Assembly: GCA_030015575.1 (NCBI GenBank)
Contig: CM057338.1
Span: forward strand, 776,315,864 to 776,379,863
Direction of reading: 5' to 3'
Length of the DNA stretch: 64,000 nt
Source: Agapanthus africanus
Taxonomy: Eukaryota > Streptophyta > Magnoliopsida > Asparagales > Amaryllidaceae
The notes beneath the pieces are model-generated. The model saw nothing but the letters and a program-made list of their open reading frames with translations. It was not told where the DNA came from and did no database searches. Of the stretch, positions 34,112 through 46,148 are shown one piece after another (position 1 is the stretch's first letter; every line of letters starts with the position of its first letter). A program made the position numbers and the translations under genes.

Positions 34112-35521
34112 TGATTGAAAGAGATTTTTTAGATGAAAAATATTTGTTAACCACAATCAAGAACGGCGTCACTTGGCAGCTAGCCGGTGAATACAGGTCG
34201 GTCTACAGGGATGATGTGTATTTCCTAATTGTTCTAACGAGTTAATTCCAAATGGTGTTTGGATCTTTATCACTAAAACTAATTTGATTTAGACTAGGAT
34301 TTAGAAATCTTGCTAGGGTTAGGTTTAGGTTAAGTTTGGTAAAATAAAATTTCCCACCTCTTTCAATGCCCTAAATTAGATCTTTTTAGGTGTTATGGTA
34401 ATTATTAATAAAGGGGATTAGGACGATCGGGAAGAAACGATATTTCTTCCTCTAGGTTCTTGTCCGTCCTTTCTTAATCCTTACCCAAACCTCCATGGAA
34501 AACATGCATATCCAGTCTTTTATACTACGGTATCACCGTTACCTCGTGGGTAGGGTGCCGTAGGGAGCTGAATATGTATGTATGCATGGAGTCCTAATTA
34601 TTAACATGTGATGGGCAAGAAAGGAGTGAGAGATTCGCATCTCTCAAACCCTTCCCTATTCCTAACCCTAACAAGCGAGGAAACTACTCGCTCATAGGGA
34701 TCTACAAAAGTCATAATTTTTATTTTGGTTTTAGAGTTAAGAGATTAATTAACCACTGCAGATTAATAAAAATTATAATCTAGATTAAACTAAGACAATT
34801 AAGAATTTTATCTAAGGCAGAAATTAAAAACTAATAACTAGGGCAAATAAAAAGAACTGGTTTCAAATTGATGCTCTCCAAAACTTGAAAAGAACTCTGA
34901 ATTTTATTCAATGAAAAGAGGCATTCTCTAAAACAAGTTTTTGGGTCTCTATTTATAGCACATAGAAAACCCTAGGTTTACAATCGCCGCATGAATGCTT
35001 TTAAAAATATACCCCTAGGAAAACTATTCAACGCGCCACCAATTACCAAAACTTTTCAGCACCGCTACGGGCAATACACGGCCGCGGCACCGTGGCCATA
35101 GGCCAGATTTGGCCGCGGTTCCGCGGCCAAAAAGTGATGGTTTGGGCTCAATTTTGTTGTGCTGGTTTTGGTGGTGCTTTTCTTACTATTTCTTTGGTTG
35201 GTTCTTCAGAATATCTTCTATTTCTCTTCAAGATCTCCATAGAGAGTAATGTAATGGACTTTTACTATTCGCTTCGTGTCGAAGTCTTGAACCTTGCGCT
35301 ACCTTGTACTTTGTGAACTGATCTTCGTGTAGGCTTGATCAAGATTCCACCATTTATTGGTCGTAGTCTCACTTTGTATCATCTTTTTCATCAATTTCAC
35401 TATTTTTGCTTCGAGAACCTGTAACCTGTAACTATGTAGCGGACGTGGGTCAAAAGCACATGTTTATTTGTAAAACGTATAAGAATGGGGAATATAATAA
35501 TGCAAAGTTATGATATGAACA
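34112..35521 (-). mobile_element. 3' LTR of gypsy G2
   Basis: On the minus strand it starts TGTTCATATCATAAC after the polypurine tract (35522-35536) and ends CTCTTTCAATCA. A TATA box (minus TATAAATA) is at 34950-34957. A GC-palindrome pair is at 35079-35128, about 122 bp upstream of it. It is colinear with 46149-47560. Confidence 0.9.
35079..35128. promoter_or_regulatory. GC-palindrome pair in the G2 3' LTR
   Basis: GCCGCGGCACCGTGGC and GGCCGCGGTTCCGCGGCC have centres 31 bp apart, upstream of the LTR TATA box. Confidence 0.75.
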
Positions 35522-37066
35522 AATCCCCCCAAACTTATCTTTTGCTCATCCTCGAGCAAACCTAGTTTTATTCTCAACAAAATCCTAACTTCATTTTCGT
35601 AGGGAAACGCGATTGCACTGAGCTTGTGCAATAAGCCATTAAACCTCTAGGTGTCCCTAGTAGGAGGAGTGTTGTCTTCTGAGGGTTTTCAGCGGATACT
35701 ACCCACAAAATCCTATCAATTCGGCCTATCGACTTTTGTTCTCCAATTTGGTTTTCTAACAAGGAATTCTATTATCATCGACTCATAAATCATCCACCCG
35801 TATTCTTCACACTTCCTTATCATTTAACTTAAGATTATATATGTTCTGTAGACCCACTTAGCTTTTGGCATCTCTTAAGTTTTCCTTCTAGGGTTCTATC
35901 TCAACTTAGGAATTTTTATCATCTCTATTAAAGATATAAATCCTATTCTTCATTCCTATCTCCGATCTAATCCCCAATCACATACCCCTACGTGTGTGTA
36001 TATATCACCCTACACTTAGAAATTCAAATCAAGCTATCATACTCTTGTCCGTCGTCCAAAGCACTTCTTAATTGGTGAATTTTTAGATGAATTTTGCTTA
36101 CACATCCTTCATGCGACCGTTAATACTTCTTGAGGTACCAACGACCGATTACAAAATGTGTTTGCACTTTAAAGCGTAATTCCTAGTCTTGTAACACCGA
36201 AGGCTTTAGCAGTGATTCCCAAACCAGTTGGTCTAAGGCACTAGGTGATGAAGCACCCTCGCTAAATATTTTTTCTATTTTTGAAGCCTTAAGTAATTAC
36301 AAAAACCAGTGTTCATTTTTTTCTTTATTCACACTTGTATTTTATTGTATTTTTCTTTGTACTAAGGACTTCAGACAAGAGCATTTCAAGGTCTCTCCTA
36401 CTATTCCAAGTTTCAAGGTTCGTGTTTGTGCAATTTGTAGGGTATATATTTTCAGAATTTAGACTTAAGCTAGGAATTATTTTTCAAACTTATACTTTAA
36501 TAAAGATATCAATATTTTTCCCTTGTTTTAACTTAGCCCAAGAAGTCAACTCAAAATTTGCCTATTTCTAAATAAACTACAAAGACATATACTTTCTACC
36601 ATTAAATTTTAAGAAAGGTTATTTTTAGGATTTTTAATTTAGCAAGTCTAAGATCTAGTTGTTCTTAGCTAGTTAACCTATTTGTCAACTTAAGTCAAAT
36701 ATGGCCAAAATTGAATACTTTAATTTTTATAATTTTTTCAAATTTTCAGTTTTTATGCGTTTTTCTTTTTCTATATATTTTTATTTTCTTTTTCAAAATT
36801 TTCAATTTTTATGATTTTTATATAAGGATGCAAATGCAAAAATATACATATGAATGCGAAGGAAGAAAACTTACTGAGCATACCCCCAAACTTAAACTGG
36901 ACAATGTCCTCACTGTCAGGCTGCACCAAGTGGGTCGAAAATGTCGGCATTTTCCTGTTTATTTTTTATATTGTATTTATATTTACAAATGATACACACC
37001 CCCAAACTTATGTGAAATAAAGTTTTGGCAAGATGATCAAAAATTTGGGGGTAAAATGGAGGAGAA
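35522..37066 (-). other. 3' non-coding region of G2 with polypurine tracts
   Basis: Minus-strand AAGTTTGGGGG occurs at 35526-35536 (at the LTR, the functional site by position), 36883-36893 and 36999-37009. The middle copy is preceded by the hairpin GACAGTG-AGGA-CATTGTC (36900-36917). The rest is AT-rich. The small frames seen (35574-35762, 36335-36571) resemble nothing known, and no env-like gene is recognisable. Confidence 0.7.
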
Positions 37067-38718
37067 TCAATCGGTGTAAATCGGCTCCTGCAAAAACAGG
37101 AGCTCCTCCGACGGGTCTACGGTGAGGAACGGTTTCAGTCGATGTCCGTTTACTTTAAATAAAGTACCATCCTCTGGATTTTCAAGATCTACCGCACCGT
37201 GCGGATATACGGTGCATACTAAAAATGACCCTTTCCATCTAGATCTGAGCTTGCCGAGGTGAAAGTGTAACCGAGTGTCATAGAGTAAAACCTGTTGACC
37301 AGGTTTAAACGTTTTGCGCATAAGGTGTTTGTCATGGAATACCTTAGTTCGGTTTTTAACAATGACAGCATTATCATAAGCCTCATCCCGCAGCTCTTCT
37401 AGTTCGTTTAATTGTAGCTTTCGTTTGCTGCCCGCATCTTCTATTGATAAATTCAACTCCTAGATCGCCCAAAATGCCTTGTGCTCAATCTCAACTGGGA
37501 GGTGGCAAGCCTTCCCATAAACAAGCCGGTATGGAGACATACCAAGATCAGTCTTGTATGCAGTACGGATGCCCATAGTGCATCGATCAGTTTGTGTGAC
37601 CAATCTTTACGGTTTTTAGAAACCGTTTTCTCCAAGATTTGCTTAATTTGCCGATTCAAAACCTCAGCTTGCCCACATGTTTCGGGATGGTATGGCGTTG
37701 ACAGCTTGTGAGTGATGGAATATTTGCGCATTAAGGACTCAAAAGTCCTATTACAGAAGTGAGATCCATTATCACTTATGATTGCTCGAGGGTGCCCAAA
37801 CCGAGAAAAGATATATTCTTTAAGAAATCGAAAGACAACCTTGTTATCATTCGTTCGGCTAGGCACAGCCTCGACCCATTTCGACACATAGTCAACAGCC
37901 AAAAGAATATACACATTCCTAAAGGAATTGGGAAATGGTCTCATGAAGTCTATTCCCCAAACATCAAAAATATCCACAACCAAAATTGGTTGGAGCGGCA
38001 TTTCGTTTCTCCGCGATATCCGGCCCAAGTGTTGGCACCGGGAGCATGTCTTGCACTATTCAAATGCATCCTTAAAGAGTCGTGGCCAGTAGAAACCACA
38101 CTCTAAGATTTTCTCGGCTGTCTTCTTTGGGCCAAACTGCCCGCCACACGCTTGATCGTGGCAAAAAGACAGCACACTCTTAAACTCATTTTTAGGTACA
38201 CACCGACGAATGATTTGGTCGGAACAGTATTTAAAAAGATACGGTTCATCCCAGTAAAAATGTTTTACTTGGGACAAAAATCAGAGTTTATCCTGTTTCG
38301 ACCAATCTTTAGGTTTCAAGCCGGTGGACAAGTAGTGTACTATATCAGCGAACCATGGTTCGCATGACACGGCTAAGAGTTGCTCATCGGGAAAAACATC
38401 TTTGATTGGAATTTCAAGTGTAGGCAAAGAAGGTAGTCGTGAAAGGTGATCGGCCACTACATCTCCACATCCTCTTTTGTCCCTTATGACAAGGTCAAAC
38501 TCTTGTAGCAAGTGGATCCAACGTATTAGCCTCGATTTAGCATCCTTCTTCGTAAAAAGGTGGCGAAGAGCTGAATGGTCCGTATACACAATCACTGGAG
38601 AGACGATTAAATAAGGCCAGAATTTTTCAAGTGCAAACACAATTGCTAAAAGTTCCTTTTCTGTTGTTGTGTAGTTCAGTTGGGCCTCATTTAATGTACG
38701 GCTAGCGTAATAAATTAC
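37067..38718 (-). pseudogene. Gypsy G2 RNase H (C-terminal part) and integrase
   Basis: From 38718 down come RNase H ([51 protein letters not shown]), the zinc-binding region (FCHDQACGGQFGPKKTAE then CSRCQ) and the integrase core. The catalytic Asp residues are in FDVWGIDFM and [12 protein letters not shown], and the Glu is in [14 protein letters not shown]. The C-terminal region [14 protein letters not shown]...GHRLKPF ends at 37067. Breaks: stops near 38279 and 38054, a one-base deletion near 37567 and a TAG near 37457. The RNase H N-terminus continues at 40830 beyond solo LTR S. The product would be the element's integration enzyme; this copy is inactive. Confidence 0.92.
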
Positions 38719-40829
38719 TGTTAGAGATAGTGCCCTCAGAGTCAATTATTGGATCACAGGCACGTGATTGCAATGATTGAGAGAGGACCTGTCCCAGTAG
38801 GATAGTCTTACTCAAGATGATAGTATGCTATCTGGTTTATCTTTATCATCGTGTACTGCTTTAGGTGACCTTACAGGTCACTATTGCGCGTTGATAGAGC
38901 CCCTAAGATTCTTGCTTGATTGCCAGCAGTATGAGGGTGATCATATACGTGGGAGCTGGGGTCTATAAGCACATCCTTAAAAGGTCCCTAGTCGAGGGAG
39001 TTTCGAGACTGGGCATCGATACTCCAGAGTAGACTAGTGTATACAGTCGAGACCCCGATGAGGGGCGGTGGCCGGTCTCACAAGCCGCTGGTGTCAGTTG
39101 GTTCACCTAAGATGTATACAGGTGCTCATTGGGTTATGAGTACACCGGACAGGACTCACCGGGAACATGCTAGTTGGTCTTATACCTGACGTCAGATAGC
39201 AGTTCCCTGGTGACATGTGTATAGGTTAGTTCATCGACCTGAGATCGTCATTTGTTTCGTGTGAGTTCCCACTGTACTTAGATTACTACCCTACCACGCT
39301 CAAAGGAGACATGCAAACAGGTTTTAGTTGGGTACAGTCCCGAGCCACATGGAGGCAGTGAGCGGATCTTCAGGGGTTCGTCTCTCCCGGTATTGGGGGT
39401 GAGGTCGCGCTGTGTCTAGGAGAGCCATTACACGAAGTCCTTGGCCAAGGAAGGAGATTTACTGGTAGGTACTCCAGTAGTATCTCAGGGTGTTCTGGGC
39501 TACACTCCGACACGACTTGTACCGCTTTTGGGGGTCTGACTTTTACCAACCCCCTAGGCCCGCCATGCGATGCTCATAGACGAACGGACCGGACTGTACG
39601 GATATTATCACTGACAGGCTCAGTAGGGTGTCAGGATGAGTTCGCTCATCGACGTCCCTTTTGGTTAATACCTGGTAGCCCGTTACGTATGGCTAATACC
39701 TCTGATGTGCTAGTGGTTAAATCCACAGCCAAAGTATTGACGAGTCTTTAGAGTCCCCCACAGACCGTTTTCTCAAGTTTCGGGCGAAACGCTGTAGAGG
39801 CCGTATGGAGATATTGCAGGGTTCGATCATATACTTGCGGTATTGCACGGATCATGATCAGACGGATAATACTAGCGGGCTTTGGTTTAAGCCGGATCCT
39901 AGTATTGTACAGTGTAGATTTTGTCTCTTTGCATTTGTATTCAGTGGGAATACAAATGCTGGCATGTATATGCAGTTGCGGGGTTTTTCTGTAATTTATT
40001 ACGGGATCAGTTTTCTGAAGTTGCCAGTTTGCATTCCGTTCCGGCCAGTTTTCCTTTTTTCCTTCACGGCCGGATTTTTCTGATGAGAGGCTAATTTGCA
40101 AGTTTGCAAATTAGCTAAGTGGAGGGGGTTTCTTGCAATTTGAGGGATTATGATAATCTTGCATCATTAGATTCCTTTTGCTTCATTATGGCTTGCTTTA
40201 ATTAGGATGGGATTGATTTGGATCATTGAAGTGAGACTTGCTTTTAGGCTTATGGTCACCTTTTTCTTTTCTACTACACTCACCTCCGTTGTTGTTGATT
40301 CTTGGACTCTCCCATTTTTAGAAGGGCCGGCCACTTGAGGGGAGAGAAGAGAGAGGTTCATTTTTATGAGTGGAAATTCTTCATCTCATTCCTTGCTAGA
40401 AAAATGAGAGCATCATTTTCCTCCAAAGTTCTTTCTCTTCTCCACCATCAATGGAAACTTCATAAACCCCAAGAGACAATACATTCTACACTTCATCTAC
40501 AGCATCCTTGGGCACGTCGGCTCGCCAACTTCGTGCCCGAGTTGCCTCGGTCCAGAGGTGGGAGCCCGTAAAAGAACCCGGCGATGTGGTGCCCTTTCCG
40601 ACGAGGAGATGAAGACCGGAGATTCCACGAGGTGATCGGAGTGGAGGCCGAAGACCGAAGGACACGGATCGCTCGGTATAGCTTCCCATTTTCTTGTTTG
40701 CTAGAGTTAGGTTAATGGTCTGATCCGGGATTATAGTGCGCGGTGGTGCCGGTTTACAAGTTTCGTAAAAAGTTTCGTTTCCACATTCCGGCGTCGGATT
40801 GACGGCCAGGGCGCTGCCGTGCACTTACA
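38719..40829 (+). mobile_element. Solo copia LTR S (2.1 kb) with 5-bp target duplication
   Basis: It starts TGTTAGAGATAG and ends GTGCACTTACA. It is flanked by ATTAC at 38714-38718 and 40830-40834, so the insertion splits the RNase H codons for the stretch before YYASRTLN. It is homologous along its length to the D LTR (3609-5744). No primer site, polypurine tract or interior is present, so LTR-LTR recombination removed the rest. Confidence 0.93.
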
Positions 40830-42105
40830 ATTACGTGCGGCATCTTATTAATGTGCTGTCCAAGAACAGCACCAATGGCAAAATCTGATGCATCGCACAT
40901 AATTTTGAAAGGATGCGTCCAGTCTGGAGATGAAAGAATGGGCGCAGAAATGAGAGAGTGTTTCAATGACTCGAACGCTTCCATGCAAGTTGAGTCAAAA
41001 TCAAATGTTGTGTCCTTGGCCAATAAAAGAGTCAAGGGTCTAGCAATCTTGCTAAAATCCTTGATGTACCATCTATAAAAACCGGCATGGCCAAGGAAAG
41101 CTCGGATGTCTTTAACACATTTAGGAGGAGGAAGATTGGAAATGACTTCAATTGTGGCTTTATCAACCTCTATGCCGTTTTGCGAGATGACATGTCCTAA
41201 GACAATGCCCTCTCGTTCCATAAAGTGGCACTTCTCCCAATTTAAAGTGTGGTTCTTATCCCTACAGCGGGTAAGAACTGCGTCAAGGTGTAGCAAACAC
41301 TCGTCGAAGGAGTCACCAAAAATAGAGAAATCATCCATATAGATCTCTAAAAACTTTTCAATCATGTCTGAAAAGAACCCCATCATACACCGCTGAAATG
41401 TAGCGGGTGCATTGCATAACCCAAAGGGCATGCGACGATAAGAAAAAGTACGGAATGGACAAGTAAATGTGGTATTGTCTTGATCCTTCTCGGCGATGGG
41501 GACTTGGTTATAGCCGGAATAGCCATCAAAAAGCAGTAAAACTCATGCCCAGCCAATCGTTCTAGCATTTGGTCAATGAAAGGTAAAGGAAAGTGGTCTT
41601 TCCTTGTCGCGGCATTGAGTTTTCTATAGTCGATGAAAACTCGCCACCCAGTTTGGGTGCGAGTAGGTATTAACTCATTTGCCTCATTGGTTATGACCGT
41701 AATGCCCGATTTCTTTGGCACAACATGAATGGGGCTAACCCACTGGCTATCCGAGATAGGGTAAATGATACCACTATCAAGACATTTAACAATCTCCTTC
41801 TTGACAGACTCTTTCATTATGGGGTTGAGGCGCCTTTGTGGATCCCTTACCGGCTTGGCATCATCCATCAAGTGTATATGATGTTCAACTATGAGGGGAC
41901 TAATCCCCTTGATGTCCGCCATAGACCAGCCAAAAACTTGTCGATTATTTTGTAAGACCATTAAAAGGGCCTTCTCTTGCTCGAGAGCTAGAGAGGCCGA
42001 TATGATAACGGGAAGGGTCTCATTCTCACCTAGATAAGCATATTTAAGGTGAGAGGGCAAAAGCTTTAGTTCGAGTTTAGGAGGTGAAACAATTGATGGT
42101 AACAA
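40830..42105 (-). pseudogene. Gypsy G2 reverse transcriptase and start of RNase H
   Basis: From 42105 down: FGWSMADIKGISP, the RT entry (SQWVSPIHVVPKKSG, WRVFIDYRKLNAATRKDHFP), then MPFGLCNAPATFQRCM and the catalytic box in YMDDFSIFG. The thumb region (FLGHAGFYRWYIKDFSKIARP) and RNase H start (DASDFAIGAVLGQ) follow. A one-base loss near 41538, in the stretch after GHEFYCFL, shifts the frame; the second part reads from 41431. The sequence ends at the target duplication of solo LTR S. Motifs are of Athila-like plant gypsy type. Confidence 0.92.
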
Positions 42106-43028
42106 TGGTGTAACTGTTTAAACTCGAAGGATTCCATCAACGGTTCAAATCAAGTGTACGCAACCGAGTCGGATGGTTCAACTAACTCATCCGAAAAAGC
42201 AAAAGACTCAAACTCTGGTGGTGAGTCTTCAAAATCGTCTAAAAAGGTGAAACACTCATAATCGTTGTCCGGCGTGAAAGCTGTGTTGGATTCTAGGAGG
42301 AACGCACTAGAGGCGTCAACACTGCTGTGGTCGAACATAAATTTTTTGAGCTCACAGTCCTCCTCCGTGATCTCATTGATCGAGCAAACATCAAGTACGC
42401 TAGAATTAGGCTCGGAAGGCTGATTTCCCAACTTAAAAATGTTGAGTTCAATTGTCATATTGCCAAAAGATAGATTCATTGAACCATTACGACAATTGAT
42501 CACCGCATTAGAAGTCGCAAGGAATGGTCGACAAAGTATCACCGGGATTTGACTCCGGGCGTTAGCTACAGGTTGTGTATCCATAACAATAAAGTCGACG
42601 GGGAAAATGAAATCCCCTACTCTAATTAACACATCCTCCAACCCTCCCCTAGGATGGGTGATGGATCGGTCGGCCATTTGGAGAGTACAATGAGTGCGTT
42701 TGAGCTCTCCAACGCCTAATTGCTCGTACACAGAATAAGGTAGCAAATTGACACTAGCACCAAGATCTAATAGTGCTCTATTGATGTTCTTGTCCCCAAT
42801 TGTTATTGAAATAGTAGGACAGCCGGGGTCCTTGTGTTTTTGGGGTAAAGATTGGATAAGAGCATCACTAACAGCACTAGCCACGAAAACTTTCTTTGGT
42901 ACTTGTGACTTCCTCTTCTTCGTGCATAAGTCCTTTAAGATTTTCGCGTAAGAAGGAACTTGTTGGATTGCATCCAAAAGAGGGATATTTATGCTAATCT
43001 GTTTGAACAACTCTACAATCTTCTCCAT
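42106..43028 (-). pseudogene. Gypsy G2 protease and acidic linker
   Basis: The frame continues from gag after a stop at about 43029. It contains the retropepsin-like motif ALLDLGASVNLLPYSVY, where DLG instead of DTG is common in this gypsy group, and later the hydrophobic partner VILCRPFLAT. It ends in an acidic linker with DNDYECFTF and FSDELVEPSDSVAY. That linker is also present in the G1b ORF at 12256-12420. A stop near 42147 and a frame change near 42110 separate it from RT. Confidence 0.87.
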
Positions 43029-44984
43029 TTATGGAGTTGGTTTATTAGATCTCAACCAGTTTGGAAAAGGAACATTTTGAAAATTTGTTGAATCCAATTT
43101 TTGTGGATCAGATTGTGGAGTTGGAACGAATCCCCGTATGGATGTGTTCGTGTTGTGAGAAGTGGGTCCGTTCGAGCTAGAAGAAGTAGAGCCTTGTGAA
43201 GGATGAAGAATAGGCTCTAATGAAGAAGAAGAAGAAGAAGAAGAAGAAGGTGAAGAAGATGAAGAAGGACCACCGGCAGGGGTGTCATTGTTAATACCCA
43301 CATTATTATGCAACACTTTTCCGGATCTCAACGTGGTCACAGCATTTACGTAATGATTTTACTTTTTATATGCAACATGTGCGTGACCGGGATTTGGCAG
43401 TGGTTGAGATGGAAGCTTTCCTTTTTCTCGCTCGCTCAACGCAGCATTGAGTTGTGTAATTTGTGTCTCAATAGATTTGATTCTTTGATCGTGTGAAGCA
43501 CTGTGTTGCACCAAAGATTGAATAGAAGTCTCCAACCATGCTGCGGATTGTGTAGATTGCTTTAGGAATGCATCTAGACTTCTTTCTAGCGAGTTAACCT
43601 TATCATTATGAGGTTGAACAAAGTTGTTTTGAGGGTAAGAATTGTTGGGCACAAAATTGTTCATTTGGTTAGGGTAAGGTTGCGGTTGGAAAGGTTGTTG
43701 GAATTGAGTTTGTGGAGGTACTTGTTGTTGTGGAGGAGGAGGCCTTTGAAAGTTGTTGTTTCCTTGGAATTGTTGATTTTGATTCCAAGCGAAATTTGGG
43801 TGACTCCTCCAACACGGATTGTATGTCGAAGAGTATGGATCATTTCTTTGTCGTTGCTGAAAGGCAGCATTGACGTGATCTTGTCCTTGAGTAGGTGGAT
43901 TGTAAGGACACTCTTCGGTAAGATGTGATGGATCTAAACAACAAGTACAAACAGTCCGTAGGGGCAAAGCAGGGGCAGGAGAAGGCGATGAGATTTTGGT
44001 CTCAATCGCTTCTAGCTTTTTCGTAAGTGCGGCCATCTCGGCCTTCATAGCAATCGATATATCTAATTGATGTATGCCTGCCCTAGACTGACCAATAGAA
44101 GAAGATGAAGTGGTCTTAGTGCTCTCCCACTGAAGTGTTTGTTCAGCAAGATCCTCGAGAAATTGCCACGCTTCCTCACTAGATTTGGTTAGAAAGTGAC
44201 CTTGACAAATGGTTTCTAGTAACTGCTTCGTTGCTGGGTTCATTCCTTCGTATAATGTTTGGCAATGTTGCCAATTTTCGATCCCATGGTGATGGCATTG
44301 AACAAGTAGGTCTTTGAATCTTTCAAAACACTTCCAAAATGGTTCGGAAGGAAGAAGCTAGGAAAATTGTATAATCTCATTGCGAATTCTCACAGTCTTG
44401 TGATGAGGATAAAACTTTTTAAGAAAAGCTTCAACAAACTCTTCCCAATTCTTAATTGAATGTGATGCTATGCTGTATAACCACTTCTCGGCTAAGTCAC
44501 ATAAGGTGAAAGGAATGACCCTTAGCCTTATAGCATCGTCTGATAATTGGGTTGTTTTCTTCATTGCGCAAACGTTTTAGAATTTGTTTATGAAGATATA
44601 GGCATCTTCAGATTCCAGTCCGTGAAATTTTGGCAGCATATTGATGAAGTGGGGTTTGATCTCAAAATTGTCCCCATTTGCCGGTGGGAGTGAAAGACAA
44701 GTAGGTATGGCGGTGCGGATTGGGTAGAAATGATCCTGGAGCGCGATTCGTTAGGGCGCTTCAACAGGCGGGTGATTCGGGTTATTCGCACCTAACGGAG
44801 GTGGAATCAGTCCCGTGGGTAAGGTGTTGTTAGGATTATATCCCGACATCCCTTCGGAAGAAGAATTTGAAGGTGAAGGCGAGGAAGTGGAAAGAATTTC
44901 GACTTCGGAGTCGAAAGCTTCGTCGGTCGGTACCAACGAAACACGGACTAATCGGGCGCTAGTGTCCCTAGTCCAACTGGACAT
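43029..44984 (-). pseudogene. Gypsy G2 gag (capsid with one CCHC zinc knuckle)
   Basis: Start at ATG 44984 by alignment with the truncated copy at 32948. The capsid region includes LRVIPFTLCDLAEKWLYS and NWEEFVEAFLKKFYP, as in the plant retrotransposon gag domain. The knuckle CTCCLDPSHLTEEC fits C-x2-C-x4-H-x4-C. A Gln/Pro/Asn-rich stretch (43640-43800) and a poly-Ser run coded by a GAA/AGA microsatellite (43224-43250) follow. In-frame stops lie near 44751, 44579, 44355, 43357 and 43027; all are in one frame, so point decay and not rearrangement killed it. The product would form the virus-like particle. Confidence 0.9.
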
Positions 44985-46128
44985 ACACTAAAGAGGTAGT
45001 GTAGTCAAAAAGGTGAAAAACGGAATGTGGGGGTAAGAAAACGTTAATGAGAAGAAAGTGGTGTAAGTGGGGTGCAAGGATTTCTTTAGCGACAAGTTGC
45101 AAGTTTTTGTAAATTTTTTTTTTCCTTTTTTATCCCTTTTTTATGTGGAGCTTTTTGCAAAAAGATTTTCGATAAAAGGCTATGACACACTTTCAATAAA
45201 CCAAAAATGCACAATCAGGCCTAGATCTAGGGTCACCTAGGTCATCTAGACAGCTCCTAACTGTTCCAAAGGGCAAGAAATAGGACCTCAAACCGTCTCT
45301 TCACCGCCAATTATGGCCAGGTAAGTGCCAGGTAAGTGGGAGGCTCTCCACCACGTAAGTAGTGGACCTAATTAAGTAACCACTTGCCTTAGACACACTT
45401 GTCTAGACACCACAAAGTCAGGTTAAGATCAACGGCCGATGCCTACAACTAGTCCTCTGTCCTATTGAGCGCGAAGTCCTTAGGGCTGAGTCTAATCTTT
45501 TTTAATTAATGATGGTCAATGCAAAATGCCTTATGTGATTTCTAGGGTCATGGGAAGCGTGATGAAATCCCCACCCAATCTGGATTGGTCTCAAGCCCCT
45601 TAAAGTCAGATTAAATATGCAAAACAGTAAACAACCACTTGCAATCAATTTTTTTAAGCGCGGCGCAAATAATCCTGCACAAAATCAATTATTAGATAGG
45701 GGAGAGATTATTTTAGCGCAAAGAATCCTGCAGGAGATTTGACAGAGGAGATATTGGGATTTGCAGAAGAAGGAGAGAGAAAAACAAATAGCGGAATTTC
45801 CATGTGCTGACGTCAGCAGGAAGCCGTGTTTCCGCGGTCAGAATGGGTCTATTGCGGCTGTTCCGCGGTCACGTGGCTGGTTCAGATCCCGAGATTTTTT
45901 CTGTTGTTCTGTTGTTGAAATCCTCTGCTGTTCAGATCTTCCGTTTTTTGTTTCGCTTTCTGGATTTTTCCAGATCCGAACTCGTTCGTCAATCCTGCAA
46001 AATTCACACGATAAACCCTTCAAACAATTAAAGAATGACAAAAATTTTATAATTTTTTAATTTTTATGTTTTCATGAATTTTATAATTTTATATTAACCC
46101 TAAATTGCAAAAATAAAATACTACGCCA
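44985..46128 (-). other. Leader of gypsy G2
   Basis: Non-coding and colinear with 32949-34091 and, in plus orientation, with 9880-10965. It holds the GC-palindrome pair GCCGTGTTTCCGCGGTC and GCGGCTGTTCCGCGGTC at 45823-45870, centres 31 bp apart. Frames 45761-46060 and 45804-46031 are on the wrong strand and span the leader. Confidence 0.78.
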
Positions 46129-46146
46129 TCCCCGGCAACGGCGCCA
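46129..46146 (-). other. Primer binding site of gypsy G2
   Basis: The minus strand reads TGGCGCCGTTGCCGGGGA two bases after the LTR end. It is identical to 9862-9879. Confidence 0.87.
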
Positions 46147-46148
46147 TT

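Noticed and set aside
43224-43250. GAA/AGA microsatellite as a separate repeat
   Set aside because: It is the poly-Ser coding run of G2 gag and is described there.
45761-46060. 99-codon plus-strand frame
   Set aside because: It is antisense to the gypsy G2 leader. A similar short frame at 33725 reflects the duplicated leader, with different codons and ends, and has no known domain.
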